From an uncultured bacterium (GTDB lineage: Bacteria > DUMJ01), in assembly GCA_937958695.1 (NCBI GenBank), contig CALGNK010000011.1, positions 82,694 through 146,693 of the forward strand: a stretch of 64,000 nt of DNA, written 5' to 3'. Positions 43,310 through 52,010 of the stretch are shown here, one piece after another (position 1 is the first letter of the stretch; every line of letters starts with the position of its first letter). Under the pieces are notes generated by a model. That model was given only the letters and a program-made list of their open reading frames with translations. It searched no databases and had not been told where the DNA came from. Both the position numbers and the translations under genes were made by a program.

Positions 43310-44966
43310 AACTACTTCCCCCTATAAACTCTCTCAGTATTGATGTCATTGGGACTTCTGTCGGAGAAAGGGGAACAAAGTGAGAGAGAATATCTAAGAT
43401 CCTTTTAGCCTCTGGATATTCCTTATAGTATGGGGGAACCGCCTTTAACATAGGTTCTATAAAATTCTTCAGGACAGAAAATTCATAAACCAAAGCAGAA
43501 TTAAACATTGCATCTGCCCTCTCCTGAGTTGGGAAAATGTATAAATCCTCCGCCCTTCTCACCGATGGCCACTGTCTAATAGAATCAAGCACACCATGAC
43601 CTCTAAAAATGCTGTCCCTAACCATACGTCTTATAAGTCTGGCATCAGTCGTTGGAACCCTATTCTGATTATCCAAATTTAGATGTGTCAAGGCACTTAC
43701 AAATATATGATACTTCATATAACCAGGTATCTCAGGTGTAAGCTGAGGATTCAATGCATGGATCCCTTCCATAACTAAAAGACTTCCATCTTCTAATTTT
43801 ATAAATCTTCCTGACCTTTCACTCCGTTTTTTCTGGAAATTATACTTCGGTAATTCGATCTCTCCTCCGTTCATAAGTACATTGAGATGTTCTGTAAGCA
43901 GAGGAATATTAAGCGCATTAGGGCTATCAAAGTCGTAGTTTCCATATTCATCTTTAGCAATTTCATGTGGTGCTAAGAAATAGTCGTCCATCTCTATAAC
44001 TATTGGTTTTATCCCATTCACCTTTAGCTGAATCTGAAGTCTCTTAGTAAATGTTGTCTTTCCTGCAGATGAAGGACCTGCTATTAAGATTAGTTTTAGG
44101 TCTGGGAGCTTTGAACATATCTCATCTGCAATTTGTGCTATCTTCTTTTCATGAAGGGCTTCCGCTACCTTTATTATTTCTGATATCTCTCCATTTTCTA
44201 TTGCCGAATTTAAAGACGCCACATCGGTAAGGCCTAAAATATTTAACCAGTTTTTATACTCATAGAAAGCTTGGAATAGTTTCACAATCTCCCTAAATTC
44301 TGCAACCTTATTTATATCTCTATCCTCTGGGAGTATGATAAGAAAACCTGGTTGATAAAGTTTCAGTGCAAAATTCTTTAGATACCCAGTTGATGGAACT
44401 AGAGGAAGATAGGAATATTCATAGTAGTTATCTATATAGTAAAGTATTACATCTTTCCCCTGATGATACTTTAATAGTCTTATCTTATCTTCCTCCTTTA
44501 GCTCTTCAAAAAGTTTCATCGCCGATTCAACCGAATAGACCTCTTTCTTTATAGGTAGGTCCTTTTCTACTAACTCTCTCATCTTTTCCTCTATCCTTGA
44601 AAGGTCACTTACGCTTGGAACATAGTTCTTAAACCTTCCATATAGACTTTTATGATATGAGTGTTCAAATAGAACCTTTAGGTCTGGGAATACGAGTCTA
44701 GTAGCAAGGCTAAATAAGAATATATAACTCCTCTCTAGGACCCTTCTCCCATAATTTTCCTGAAATCCAATTAGATCTAGACTCTTATCTTCATCAATAA
44801 TATAATTTAGGTCTTCTATTCTATCTCCAAGCTTGACTGCTACCGGTAGATTCCCCTCACCTAGAAGCTCTTTAGGTATGTTAGGATATTTCTCTATGAC
44901 TTCCTTTACCGTAATAGGTTTATCTAGCTCTATCCTTATAGCTCCTCTAAAGTCCACCTGAATCAT
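43299..44966 (-). CDS. TGS-domain uridine kinase-like nucleoside kinase
   Basis: A 555-residue multidomain protein. It has an N-terminal TGS-like fold (DFRGAIRIELDKPITVKEVI), a middle threonyl-tRNA synthetase-like second-additional domain region, and a C-terminal uridine kinase domain. The latter has Walker A AGPSSAGKTTFTKRL near residue 294, EMDDYFLAPH and LVMEGIHALNP. It belongs to the fused kinases found in Thermotoga and clostridia that phosphorylate nucleosides. No tRNA ligase catalytic core is present, so it is not a synthetase. Confidence 0.87.
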   Translation of the reverse strand: MIQVDFRGAIRIELDKPITVKEVIEKYPNIPKELLGEGNLPVAVKLGDRIEDLNYIIDEDKSLDLIGFQENYGRRVLERSYIFLFSLATRLVFPDLKVLFEHSYHKSLYGRFKNYVPSVSDLSRIEEKMRELVEKDLPIKKEVYSVESAMKLFEELKEEDKIRLLKYHQGKDVILYYIDNYYEYSYLPLVPSTGYLKNFALKLYQPGFLIILPEDRDINKVAEFREIVKLFQAFYEYKNWLNILGLTDVASLNSAIENGEISEIIKVAEALHEKKIAQIADEICSKLPDLKLILIAGPSSAGKTTFTKRLQIQLKVNGIKPIVIEMDDYFLAPHEIAKDEYGNYDFDSPNALNIPLLTEHLNVLMNGGEIELPKYNFQKKRSERSGRFIKLEDGSLLVMEGIHALNPQLTPEIPGYMKYHIFVSALTHLNLDNQNRVPTTDARLIRRMVRDSIFRGHGVLDSIRQWPSVRRAEDLYIFPTQERADAMFNSALVYEFSVLKNFIEPMLKAVPPYYKEYPEAKRILDILSHFVPLSPTEVPMTSILREFIGGSSFVY

Positions 44967-45020
44967 TTTAAACCTCCATTCTTTGATATAATTTACAATT
45001 ATTATATACTATAAAAGTAG

Positions 45021-45104
45021 AATGAGCTTATTTTAGAGAAGGTAAAACCAGAAGATAAAGAAGAAATCTTATCCTTCACATCAAAAACTTGGAAATGGAG
45101 GTAA
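45021..45104 (+). pseudogene. Possible GNAT acetyltransferase N-terminal remnant
   Basis: A 27-codon open stretch without a start codon encodes LEKVKPEDKEEILSFTSKTW, the usual N-terminal strand and helix of GNAT proteins, then stops at 45102-45104. Its end also contains the ribosome site of osmC. The match is short. Confidence 0.3.
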
Positions 45105-45107
45105 GCT

Positions 45108-45506
45108 ATGGAAGCTAAGGTCATTTGGCAAAAAGAAAAACTCAAGTTTGTTGGTCACATAGAAGGAAGCCCAGATGTTACTATGGATAGTGAAAATGGG
45201 CCCACACCAATGGAACTTGTCCTTATGGCATTAGGCGGATGTACAGGTATGGACGTCATATCTATACTACAGAAGATGAGACAAGATGTAAAAAACTTCG
45301 AGATAAATCTCTCAGCAGAAAGAGAGAAGGAACATCCAAAAGTATTTACCAAGATAAACCTAGAATATGTAATCTACGGTTCTAATATAGATGAAAACGC
45401 TGTAAAAAGGGCAATAGAACTTTCACAGGATAAGTACTGTAGTGTTGGGGGAATGCTGAAAAAAGCTCTAGAGCTTACTTACAGTTACAGAATAGTAAAT
45501 GAATAA
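45108..45506 (+). CDS. OsmC-family peroxiredoxin-like protein
   Basis: A 132-residue OsmC/Ohr-fold protein. One redox Cys is in LMALGGCTGMDVISILQK (near residue 46), and the second in QDKYCSVGGMLKKA (near 108). Members reduce organic hydroperoxides using thiols. The start has GGAGG 8 nt before the ATG. It stands alone and is followed by a terminator. Confidence 0.9.
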   Translation: MEAKVIWQKEKLKFVGHIEGSPDVTMDSENGPTPMELVLMALGGCTGMDVISILQKMRQDVKNFEINLSAEREKEHPKVFTKINLEYVIYGSNIDENAVKRAIELSQDKYCSVGGMLKKALELTYSYRIVNE

Positions 45507-45513
45507 AAAATAA

Positions 45514-45537
45514 GAGGGGCTTAAAAAGCCCCTTTTT
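45514..45537. terminator. Bidirectional rho-independent terminator
   Basis: GGGGCT at 45516-45521 pairs with AGCCCC at 45527-45532, followed by five Ts on the plus strand. On the minus strand the stem is followed by a T-rich tract. It separates the convergent osmC and aldo/keto reductase genes. Confidence 0.85.
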
Positions 45538-46675
45538 AGACTGTTGCCTCAAACGTTTCTTTTACTTTATCTAGCAGGTCTCTAATTGGAAGATGCTGAG
45601 GGCACTTTGGCTCACAGATTCCGCACTTTATACAACTGCTAGCCCTCTCAGACTCCTGTAAGCCATTCCTATAGTGCCATCTTGGACCACCAAAATCATT
45701 GTATCTTACTCCCTCATTATACAGATGGAAGTTTACAGGGATATTTACACCATTAGGGCATGGCATACAGTATCCGCATTCATTACAATCTATAGCCTTG
45801 ATTCCAAGATATGTCTCCCTCACCCTTTCTATAAGTTTTAGCTTATCAGAAGTAAAAATATTTACTCCTGATTTGTCAGCAATCTCAATATTCTCTTTTA
45901 CCTGTTCAAAACTACTCATACCACTTAATACTGTAGATACCTCAGGTTGATTCCAGAGCCAAAGTAAAGCCCAGGCAACAGGACTTCTCTTTATAGGAAA
46001 GCTGTCGAATACTTGTCTTACCCTATCAGGTGGATTAGCAAGCCTTCCACCTCTTAGAGGCTCCATTATTACTACTGCAAGCCCTTTACTACTAGCATAC
46101 TTTAGTCCTTCCATACCTGCCTGATGGTCTATATCCATATAGTTATACTGAATCTGACAGAAGGTCCAGTCATAGGCATCCACTATCTTTTTGAATGTAT
46201 CTAAGTCGTCATGGAAGGAAAATCCAAGATATCTTACAAGTCCTTTCTTTATTACTCCTTCAGCCCAGTCTAAAACACCTAAATTATACAGCTTGTTCCA
46301 TGTATCTTTGTGAAGTGCATGTAAAAGATAGAAATCTATGTGATCTGTATCTAGTTTCCTCAATTGCTCATTCAAAAGCCTATCCATATCCTCTTTTACA
46401 TTCACATTCCATGGAGGAAGCTTTGTTGCTAACATCGTCTTCTCTCTATACCCATCTTTAAGCGCCTTACCTACAACTATCTCGCTGTTTCCCCTATGAT
46501 AGCCATACGCAGTATCTACATAATTTACCCCATTGTCTATCGCATACCTTATCATCTTTATAGCTAGTTCCTCATCTATCTTACTGTCATCTCCTCCAAT
46601 TGTAGGAAGTCTCATAGCTCCAAAACCAAGGGCAGAGACTTTAAAATCAAGTCTTCCAAACTTTCTATACTGCAT
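45536..46675 (-). CDS. Aldo/keto reductase with C-terminal 4Fe-4S ferredoxin domain
   Basis: A 379-residue protein. The AKR barrel carries the catalytic Asp-Tyr in YVDTAYGYHRGNSE and His in YLLHALHKD. A C-terminal extension has two Cys groups: CNECGYCMPCPNGV (near 300) and CIKCGICEPKCPQHLPI (near 348). Such fused reductases take electrons from iron-sulfur clusters. I chose ATG at 46675 because AGGAGG lies 8 nt upstream; the GTG at 46684 overlaps that site. Confidence 0.92.
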   Translation of the reverse strand: MQYRKFGRLDFKVSALGFGAMRLPTIGGDDSKIDEELAIKMIRYAIDNGVNYVDTAYGYHRGNSEIVVGKALKDGYREKTMLATKLPPWNVNVKEDMDRLLNEQLRKLDTDHIDFYLLHALHKDTWNKLYNLGVLDWAEGVIKKGLVRYLGFSFHDDLDTFKKIVDAYDWTFCQIQYNYMDIDHQAGMEGLKYASSKGLAVVIMEPLRGGRLANPPDRVRQVFDSFPIKRSPVAWALLWLWNQPEVSTVLSGMSSFEQVKENIEIADKSGVNIFTSDKLKLIERVRETYLGIKAIDCNECGYCMPCPNGVNIPVNFHLYNEGVRYNDFGGPRWHYRNGLQESERASSCIKCGICEPKCPQHLPIRDLLDKVKETFEATV

Positions 46676-46806
46676 CCAAAACACCTCCTATAATTCTTTT
46701 CGTCACATTTTACAATAATTTATAGGTAGACTAAAATTACGGGATATTTGATACTGCAAACAAAAAATAATCTATCTCCATCCCGCATAAAAGATTTGTT
46801 TTTAAA

Positions 46807-46837
46807 ATTATATAACTTGGAGTTAACTCTAAGTCAA
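46807..46837 (-). promoter_or_regulatory. Promoter with operator-like palindrome, AKR gene
   Basis: On the minus strand TTGACT at 46837-46832 is followed by TATATAAT. The spacer contains GAGTTAACTC within an imperfect 18-bp inverted repeat, which may be bound by a repressor. Confidence 0.5.
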
Positions 46838-46877
46838 GGGTTTAATTTGAAAACAGAATAAAAGATTAAGCTTGAAA

Positions 46878-46909
46878 CTAGAATAAGGGGAGATGCCCCC
46901 TTATTCTAG
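46878..46909 (-). terminator. Hairpin overlapping the PEPCK stop codon
   Basis: A perfect 13-bp stem (CTAGAATAAGGGG and its complement) with a short loop covers the last codons and TAA of the PEPCK gene. There is no strong T-run after it (TTTCAAGCTT), so it may serve mainly as a 3'-end protector. Confidence 0.55.
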
Positions 46910-48670
46910 ACTTCTCTCTAAGTTTTTAAATTCTTCCCACAACTCTTTAGGTAATCTATCACCAAATTGATTAAAGAAATTCCTTACTTCTTCTAACTCT
47001 ACCTTCCATTCTTCATGATTGACTTCAAGTAATCTTTCAATATCTTCTCTGGATACATCTAATCCATCAAGTTCCATATCCTCAATATGTGGCAGTAATC
47101 CGATAGGTGTCTCTCTAGCACCGACCCTATTATTTACCCTATCTATTATCCACTTAAGGACCCTAATATTTTCTCCAAAGCCAGGCCATAGGAATCTACC
47201 GTTTTCATCAAGTCTAAACCAATTCACAACAAAGATTTTAGGAAGTTGAGTCATTTTTTCTCCCATATTTAACCAGTGTCTAAAATAGTCCCCCATATTG
47301 TATCCACAGAATGGAATCATAGCCATAGGATCCCTACGCAATTTACCAACCTGATGAATAGCAGCAGCGGTTGTCTCCGAACCCATCCTTGCACCACAAA
47401 ATACCCCATGACGCCAGTTAAAACTTTCATAAACAAGGGGTAAGAGTCTACTCCTTCTACTTCCAAATATGATAGCGGAAATAGGAACCCCCTTTGGATT
47501 CTCAAACTCCGGAGAAAGAGTTGGGCATTGATTTATAGCTACGGTAAATCTAGAGTTAGGATGAGCTGCTGGTTTATCACTATTCCTATCCCACCTATTC
47601 CCCTGCCAGTCTAGTACATTCTCTGGAATTGGACCATCCATACCCTCCCACCAGGGTTCATTAGTATCTACATTAACTGCAGTATTTGTAAATAGGGTAG
47701 GATAAAATGTCCCAGACTTTAGTGTCTTCATCATATTAGGGTTCGTTTTCATAGAAGTTCCAGGGGCAACACCAAAGAATCCTGTTTCAGGATTTATAGC
47801 ATATAGCCTTCCATCAGGGCCGATGTTTAGCCACGCTATATCGTCTCCTATTGTCCAAACCTTATAACCAGGGAGTGTGGATTGAAGCATTGCGAGATTT
47901 GTTTTGCCACAGGCGGAGGGGAATGCTGCTACCATATATGTAACATTACCGTCAGGATCCTCCACACCAATAATAATCATATGTTCTGCTAGCCAACTCT
48001 CTTTCAAACCAAGCCAAGAGGCTATTCTTAAAGAGAAACATTTCTTTCCAAGAAGAGCATTACCACCATAACCAGACCCTATACTCCAGACCAGGTTTTC
48101 ATCGGGAAAGTGCATAATAAATCTCTTATTGGGGTCAAGATCACCTACTGAATGTATACCTTTAACAAAATCATCCTTATTACCAAGCTTTTCCAATGCT
48201 ATCCTTCCCATTCTAGTCATTATCCTCATACTAACAGCAACGTAGGAGTTATCAGTAATCTGAACACATATCTTAGAGTATGGAGACTCTGGATGTCCCA
48301 TAATATAAGGTAAAACATACATCGTTCTACCCTTCATACAACCATCTGTCAATTTGGTTAGCATCTCTTTTGCCTCTTTTGGATCCATCCAATTATTATT
48401 CGGTCCTGCATCCTCTCTATTAGGATGACAGACAAAGGTGAGATGTTCAGTCCTAGCAACATCTGTAGGATGACTCCTATGCAGGTAGGCATTAGGCCAA
48501 GTTTTGTGGTTAAGCTCAGAAAATATTGGGTTATTATTAATCTTTTCTTTATGCATACCTATTTCTATAAGTCTATGGGCTTCTTCCTCTGAACCATCAC
48601 ACCAATAAATCTCATCGGGCTTAGCTAACTTAGCGCACTCTTCTACCCATCTCTCTAGAGGGGTTGACAT
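46901..48670 (-). CDS. pckG: Phosphoenolpyruvate carboxykinase (GTP)
   Basis: A 589-residue GTP-type PEPCK. It has the P-loop FPSACGKTNLAML near residue 265, the metal-binding GDDIAWL, the PEP/oxaloacetate contacts NPETGFFGVAPGT and WEGMDGPIP, and the nucleotide contact GARMGSETTAAA. It interconverts oxaloacetate and PEP. The ATG at 48670 has AAGGAGG 9 nt before it. It is monocistronic and links organic-acid catabolism to gluconeogenesis or the reverse fermentation route. Confidence 0.95.
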   Translation of the reverse strand: MSTPLERWVEECAKLAKPDEIYWCDGSEEEAHRLIEIGMHKEKINNNPIFSELNHKTWPNAYLHRSHPTDVARTEHLTFVCHPNREDAGPNNNWMDPKEAKEMLTKLTDGCMKGRTMYVLPYIMGHPESPYSKICVQITDNSYVAVSMRIMTRMGRIALEKLGNKDDFVKGIHSVGDLDPNKRFIMHFPDENLVWSIGSGYGGNALLGKKCFSLRIASWLGLKESWLAEHMIIIGVEDPDGNVTYMVAAFPSACGKTNLAMLQSTLPGYKVWTIGDDIAWLNIGPDGRLYAINPETGFFGVAPGTSMKTNPNMMKTLKSGTFYPTLFTNTAVNVDTNEPWWEGMDGPIPENVLDWQGNRWDRNSDKPAAHPNSRFTVAINQCPTLSPEFENPKGVPISAIIFGSRRSRLLPLVYESFNWRHGVFCGARMGSETTAAAIHQVGKLRRDPMAMIPFCGYNMGDYFRHWLNMGEKMTQLPKIFVVNWFRLDENGRFLWPGFGENIRVLKWIIDRVNNRVGARETPIGLLPHIEDMELDGLDVSREDIERLLEVNHEEWKVELEEVRNFFNQFGDRLPKELWEEFKNLERSLE

Positions 48671-48713
48671 GATATACAACCTCCTTATCTTAGAATTGGT
48701 TAATTAGTATAAA

Positions 48714-48741
48714 AGAATATCAGTTTTTTCTAAAATGTCAA
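48714..48741 (-). promoter_or_regulatory. pckG promoter
   Basis: On the minus strand TTGACA (48741-48736) and TATTCT (48719-48714) are separated by 16 nt, about 45 nt before the pckG start codon. Confidence 0.6.
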
Positions 48742-48877
48742 GCAGAAAAGGTCTTTGATCTGTAATCATTTTGCCACTCCCTTATAAGCTCGATAAAATC
48801 AAATTTTTCAAAGAACAATTTAACATTATAACTACATTATCTCTAATCAATACTTACAGTAAGAAATACTTAGCTTC

Positions 48878-48886
48878 TGATATAAT
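48878..48886 (+). promoter_or_regulatory. Extended -10 promoter of the four-carbon acid sugar kinase gene
   Basis: TGATATAAT gives the extended TGN plus consensus TATAAT about 50 nt upstream of the start. No good -35 is visible. Confidence 0.5.
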
Positions 48887-48934
48887 AAATATTAATGATT
48901 TATCTGCTAATTATATATGGAGGAGGCGGTTTTT

Positions 48935-50290
48935 TTGAAATATTCGGAGGTTATAAAAACTTTACCAGAGGTATTAAAAATACCAGATGCTAGAAAGAAG
49001 ATTAGAGAGAGTAATAAGAGCTCAAAGATTGTAGTCCTTGACGATGACTCTACAGGATGTCAGACTGTCCATGATATATCTATCCTTCTAGAGTGGAAAG
49101 GAAATATTCTTAGGGAAACCCTTTTTGAGGAAGATGTATTTTACATCTTAACTAATTCAAGGGCTTATTCTGAGAGAAAGGCAATGGCAATCAATAGAGA
49201 TATAGCCAAGAGACTAAGAGAATCATTCAATCCAAATAAATTGAAGATAATAAGTAGAAGTGATTCTACACTGAGAGGCCACTTCTATGGAGAAGTGAAG
49301 ACTCTAATGAATGTACTAGGACCTTTCGACGGGATAATTATTGCTCCATACTTTAAGGAAGGAAAAAGATTTACCCTCTTTGACACTCACTACGTATTAG
49401 ATAACGATGAATTAATAGAGGTAAACAAGACGGAGTTTAGTAAAGATCCTATATTTGGCTATAAAAATGCCTATCTCCCACACTGGGTTGAAGAAAAATC
49501 AAAAGGTCTTTGGAGACACGAAGATGTATTCTCCATATCCATAGAGGACATAAGAAAAGGAGGCCCTAAGAGGATAAGAGAATTATTATTAGGGATTCAA
49601 AACGGGAAACCGGTGATTGTAAATGCCCTATGCGATGAAGACTTAGAAGTCTTTGTTCTAGGACTTATAGAGGCAGAAAAAACTGGTAAAAGATTTCTAT
49701 ACAGGACCGCAGCCTCATTTGTAAAGATCAGAGCAGGGATCGAAGATAAAGAATTAATATCACCTCCCAAAAAGGAGAGAGGACTTATAATTGTAGGGTC
49801 TTTTGTAAAGACCACCACAGAACAACTTTCAAGGCTTCTAAGAAATAGAAGGATTAGTAGAATTGAGGTAAGTATTAGTAATATACTAAGTAACTATCAA
49901 CAGTATCTAAAAAAGGTAGCAGAAGAGATAAATATTAAATTAAAGAGGAATTCGCTTGTGGTATATACTGAGAGGGAATATTTTAAACCTGACTCTAAGG
50001 ATGAATTAAAAGTTGGAGAGGAAATTTCTAACTTCTTGGGAAGTCTTGTAAGAAAACTCAGAGTGGCACCTAAATTTATAATATCCAAGGGGGGTATAAC
50101 ATCATATATGATAGCCAAAAGAGGATTAAGAGCCAAAAAGGTTAGAGTCTTAGGACAGGTTGCACCTGGCGTTCCTGTATGGGAGCTTGGAAGAGAAAGT
50201 AAATATCCTAAACTTCTCTATGTAGTATTCCCCGGTAATATTGGAGATGAAAATACACTTCTTGAAGTATATAAAAAATTTACCAAATAG
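48935..50290 (+). CDS. Four-carbon acid sugar kinase family protein (DUF1537)
   Basis: A 451-residue kinase of the OtnK/DtnK/LtnK type. It has the N-terminal VLDDDSTGCQTVHD, KIISRSDSTLRGH near residue 105, and a C-terminal nucleotide-binding part with VVFPGNIGDENTL. Family members phosphorylate D-erythronate, D-threonate or 3-oxo-tetronate. I prefer the TTG at 48935 because GGAGGAGG lies 8 nt before it; the ATG at 48917 coincides with that site. An RraA/Ldh2-containing operon at 924 may act in a related acid-sugar route, though it is not adjacent. Confidence 0.86.
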   Translation: MKYSEVIKTLPEVLKIPDARKKIRESNKSSKIVVLDDDSTGCQTVHDISILLEWKGNILRETLFEEDVFYILTNSRAYSERKAMAINRDIAKRLRESFNPNKLKIISRSDSTLRGHFYGEVKTLMNVLGPFDGIIIAPYFKEGKRFTLFDTHYVLDNDELIEVNKTEFSKDPIFGYKNAYLPHWVEEKSKGLWRHEDVFSISIEDIRKGGPKRIRELLLGIQNGKPVIVNALCDEDLEVFVLGLIEAEKTGKRFLYRTAASFVKIRAGIEDKELISPPKKERGLIIVGSFVKTTTEQLSRLLRNRRISRIEVSISNILSNYQQYLKKVAEEINIKLKRNSLVVYTEREYFKPDSKDELKVGEEISNFLGSLVRKLRVAPKFIISKGGITSYMIAKRGLRAKKVRVLGQVAPGVPVWELGRESKYPKLLYVVFPGNIGDENTLLEVYKKFTK

Positions 50291-50293
50291 AAA

Positions 50294-50313
50294 GGGGCTG
50301 GTTTCCCAGCCCC
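50294..50313 (-). terminator. Rho-independent terminator between convergent genes
   Basis: GGGGCTGG and CCAGCCCC form an 8-bp stem with a 4-nt loop. The minus-strand side continues TTTCTATTT and the plus-strand side AAAAAC. It best serves the minus-strand gene ending at 50319. Confidence 0.7.
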
Positions 50314-50318
50314 AAAAA

Positions 50319-50975
50319 CTATCTCAATGGTACTTCGGCAGAAAATGTTACATAGCCCTGATCGATATCGTATTCGTCTCCTCCGATAAATTTGCCGTGG
50401 AGTGTTCCATCTGACATTATCTCCGCTATAGCGGTATGGACCCCTTCATTATCCTCTTCCGCTTTTATCCATCCAGTAATCTTATTAAATCCTAGATAGA
50501 AATCCCTTGCGTATGCCTCTATGCCATCATCGTCATCCCAATGGTCATTAGTTAAGTCGTTTAGTAGATAATATGCCCCTACGTGAAATTTAATTTTAGC
50601 CTTTACCGCATTACTTGGGATATTAAGTTGCATAGCGTCCTTTATAAAGTTAGAAATAGCAGCGGGATTAGGATATTGTTCAAATACTTGCTCTCCTGGT
50701 ATGTTCTTAACTAGTCTTGCCAGATATCTTCTCTCCGTATTATTCTGAAGAAGATTATTCTGTGAATCGTAGTATTCTACCTCTACAAAACAGAAGAGGG
50801 CAATTCTATCAACATTATTTAGATTAGTTAGGTCGATATTATTTGCAGTAAAATAAGGGATTTTATACTCGAAGCTAAGCATAGGAATGACAGGACACTA
50901 ACATCCACCAAACTGACCCATAGCTGTAAAAGCTAAAAAGACTAATAGAATTAGAAGAAGTCTTTTTCTAATCAT
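50319..50975 (-). pseudogene. Secreted protein gene interrupted by an in-frame amber codon
   Basis: AGGAGG lies 8 nt before an ATG at 50975 that opens a signal peptide (MIRKRLLLILLVFLAFTAMG). The frame reads FGGC, then TAG at 50898-50900, then CPVIP and continues without break to 50319, giving about 218 codons. The mature part contains YKIPYFTANNIDLTNLNN and an Asp-rich segment NDHWDDDDGIEAYARDF. I recognise no family. Translation could restart at ATG 50882 (187 residues) but would lack export. The base change may be a nonsense mutation, recoding or an error. Confidence 0.6.
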
Positions 50976-51074
50976 CTCTTCAACCTCCTCTTCTAATAAT
51001 TTAAAATAAAAATCTTTTTACTCCTTACGTCTAAATTCTATAACTTTATTAATAGATCTGTCAAGTCCAGGATC

Positions 51075-51103
51075 TTGACAAATATCATTCACATACTTAT
51101 AAT
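51075..51103 (+). promoter_or_regulatory. Consensus promoter for an apparently leaderless ArsR operon
   Basis: TTGACA (51075-51080), 17 nt, then TATAAT (51098-51103). The first ATG is at 51111, exactly where transcription should begin, so no 5' leader or ribosome site is present. Confidence 0.8.
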
Positions 51104-51110
51104 AAGATCT

Positions 51111-51434
51111 ATGCGAAAATTTGAATATAATAATAAATTGTTAGAATTAATATGGGACAGGTTTGAAGCTTTGGCTAATCCTGTAAGACTTAGGATTATG
51201 ATAGCCTTAAGCGAAAGGCCTATGTGTGTCTGTGAGCTTTCAGAATATCTTTCTGAGAAACAACCACTTATTTCTCAACACCTATCTATACTTAGGAATA
51301 GCAAACTAGTTGATACTAAAAGGATAGGAAATAGAATTCAGTATAGTATTAGTGATGAGAAGGTTGTTGATATTATAAAGATTATGGAAGATATTACGGT
51401 TAGAAAACTAAAAGAATTGCAAGTAAATATATAG
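51111..51434 (+). CDS. ArsR-family transcriptional regulator (leaderless)
   Basis: A 107-residue winged-helix repressor. It has EALANPVRLRIMIAL, a Cys-X-Cys pair in RPMCVCELSEYL (Cys39, Cys41) placed like the arsenite/metal site of ArsR, and the recognition helix QPLISQHLSILRNSKLV. The transcription start predicted from the promoter coincides with the ATG, so the message is likely leaderless. A ferredoxin gene follows after 12 nt. It probably represses the operon it leads and releases on metal, metalloid or redox signal. Confidence 0.88.
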   Translation: MRKFEYNNKLLELIWDRFEALANPVRLRIMIALSERPMCVCELSEYLSEKQPLISQHLSILRNSKLVDTKRIGNRIQYSISDEKVVDIIKIMEDITVRKLKELQVNI

Positions 51435-51446
51435 GAGGGATTGTGT

Positions 51447-51656
51447 ATGGCACGTAACTGGTATCCAATTATAGATTATGATAAGTGTATAGGAGATTTT
51501 GTATGCGTTAATTTCTGCCCTCACGGGGTCTATGCGCCTGATGGTAATAAGCCACTCGTGGTAAATCCTGATGAGTGTGTAGAGTTTTGTAGGGGATGTC
51601 AGAAGATATGCCCAGCAGATGCAATATCATACTTTGGAGACAAGGAGGGAAAGTAA
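51447..51656 (+). CDS. 2x[4Fe-4S] ferredoxin with Asp in the first cluster
   Basis: A 69-residue ferredoxin. The first motif is KCIGDFVCVNFCPHGVY with Cys14, Asp17, Cys20 and Cys24; Asp replaces the usual second Cys as in Pyrococcus furiosus ferredoxin. The second is ECVEFCRGCQKICPADAI (Cys44, 48, 51, 55), with an X3 spacing between the first two Cys. The ATG at 51447 has GGAGGGA 7 nt upstream. The next gene starts directly at 51657. Asp-ligated clusters can change to a 3Fe form and have altered potential. Confidence 0.88.
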   Translation: MARNWYPIIDYDKCIGDFVCVNFCPHGVYAPDGNKPLVVNPDECVEFCRGCQKICPADAISYFGDKEGK

Positions 51657-52010
51657 ATGGCTAAGAAAGGTGTAATCTTATGTGTGTGTCAAGGGAGTTG
51701 TCCATCTTTTCATCAGATGAATATCTTTGAGGTATTAAATGCCTTAAGGCGTGAAAAACTTGTCGATTTTGTCGCCATTCATCCTCAACTCTGCGCAGAT
51801 GATGGCGATAAATTTTTCAATATTTTTCTTTCAGGTGTAGATGGGGAGGTAGAAAAGTTAGTAATAGCTGGTTGTGATCCCAATATGCAGAAGAAGATGT
51901 TCAGAGATGCATTTGAATCCACAGGATTTGATAGGGCAAAGCATATTGGTGTAGATATCCGTAACATGACTACTGAGCAGGCTATAGAAGCAATAAAGAA
52001 GGTGTTATGA
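51657..52010 (+). CDS. Small Cys protein resembling the N-terminal domain of HdrA
   Basis: A 117-residue protein with GVILCVCQGSCPSFHQM (Cys9, Cys11, Cys15), HPQLCADDG (Cys46) and VIAGCDPNMQKKMFRDAF (Cys73). This order parallels HdrA: CXCG start, LCS/LCAD, then AGCSPRXHEXXF and NIRE near the end (here VDIRNM). No FAD-binding domain is present. It is thus a stand-alone HdrA-N-like unit, probably handling an iron-sulfur cluster with the ferredoxin. Its stop overlaps the next ATG by 4 nt. Confidence 0.72.
   Translation: MAKKGVILCVCQGSCPSFHQMNIFEVLNALRREKLVDFVAIHPQLCADDGDKFFNIFLSGVDGEVEKLVIAGCDPNMQKKMFRDAFESTGFDRAKHIGVDIRNMTTEQAIEAIKKVL

Noticed and set aside
43299..44966. Threonyl-tRNA synthetase
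   Set aside because: Only TGS and second-additional-type domains are present; the catalytic part is a uridine kinase domain.
50898..50900. Amber codon read as pyrrolysine or other recoding
   Set aside because: TAG ends several intact genes here and no pyrrolysine genes or insertion element were seen; nonsense mutation is simpler.
51075..51110. Upstream TTG start for the ArsR gene
   Set aside because: The TTG is the first part of a consensus -35 box, so translation cannot begin there if this promoter is used.
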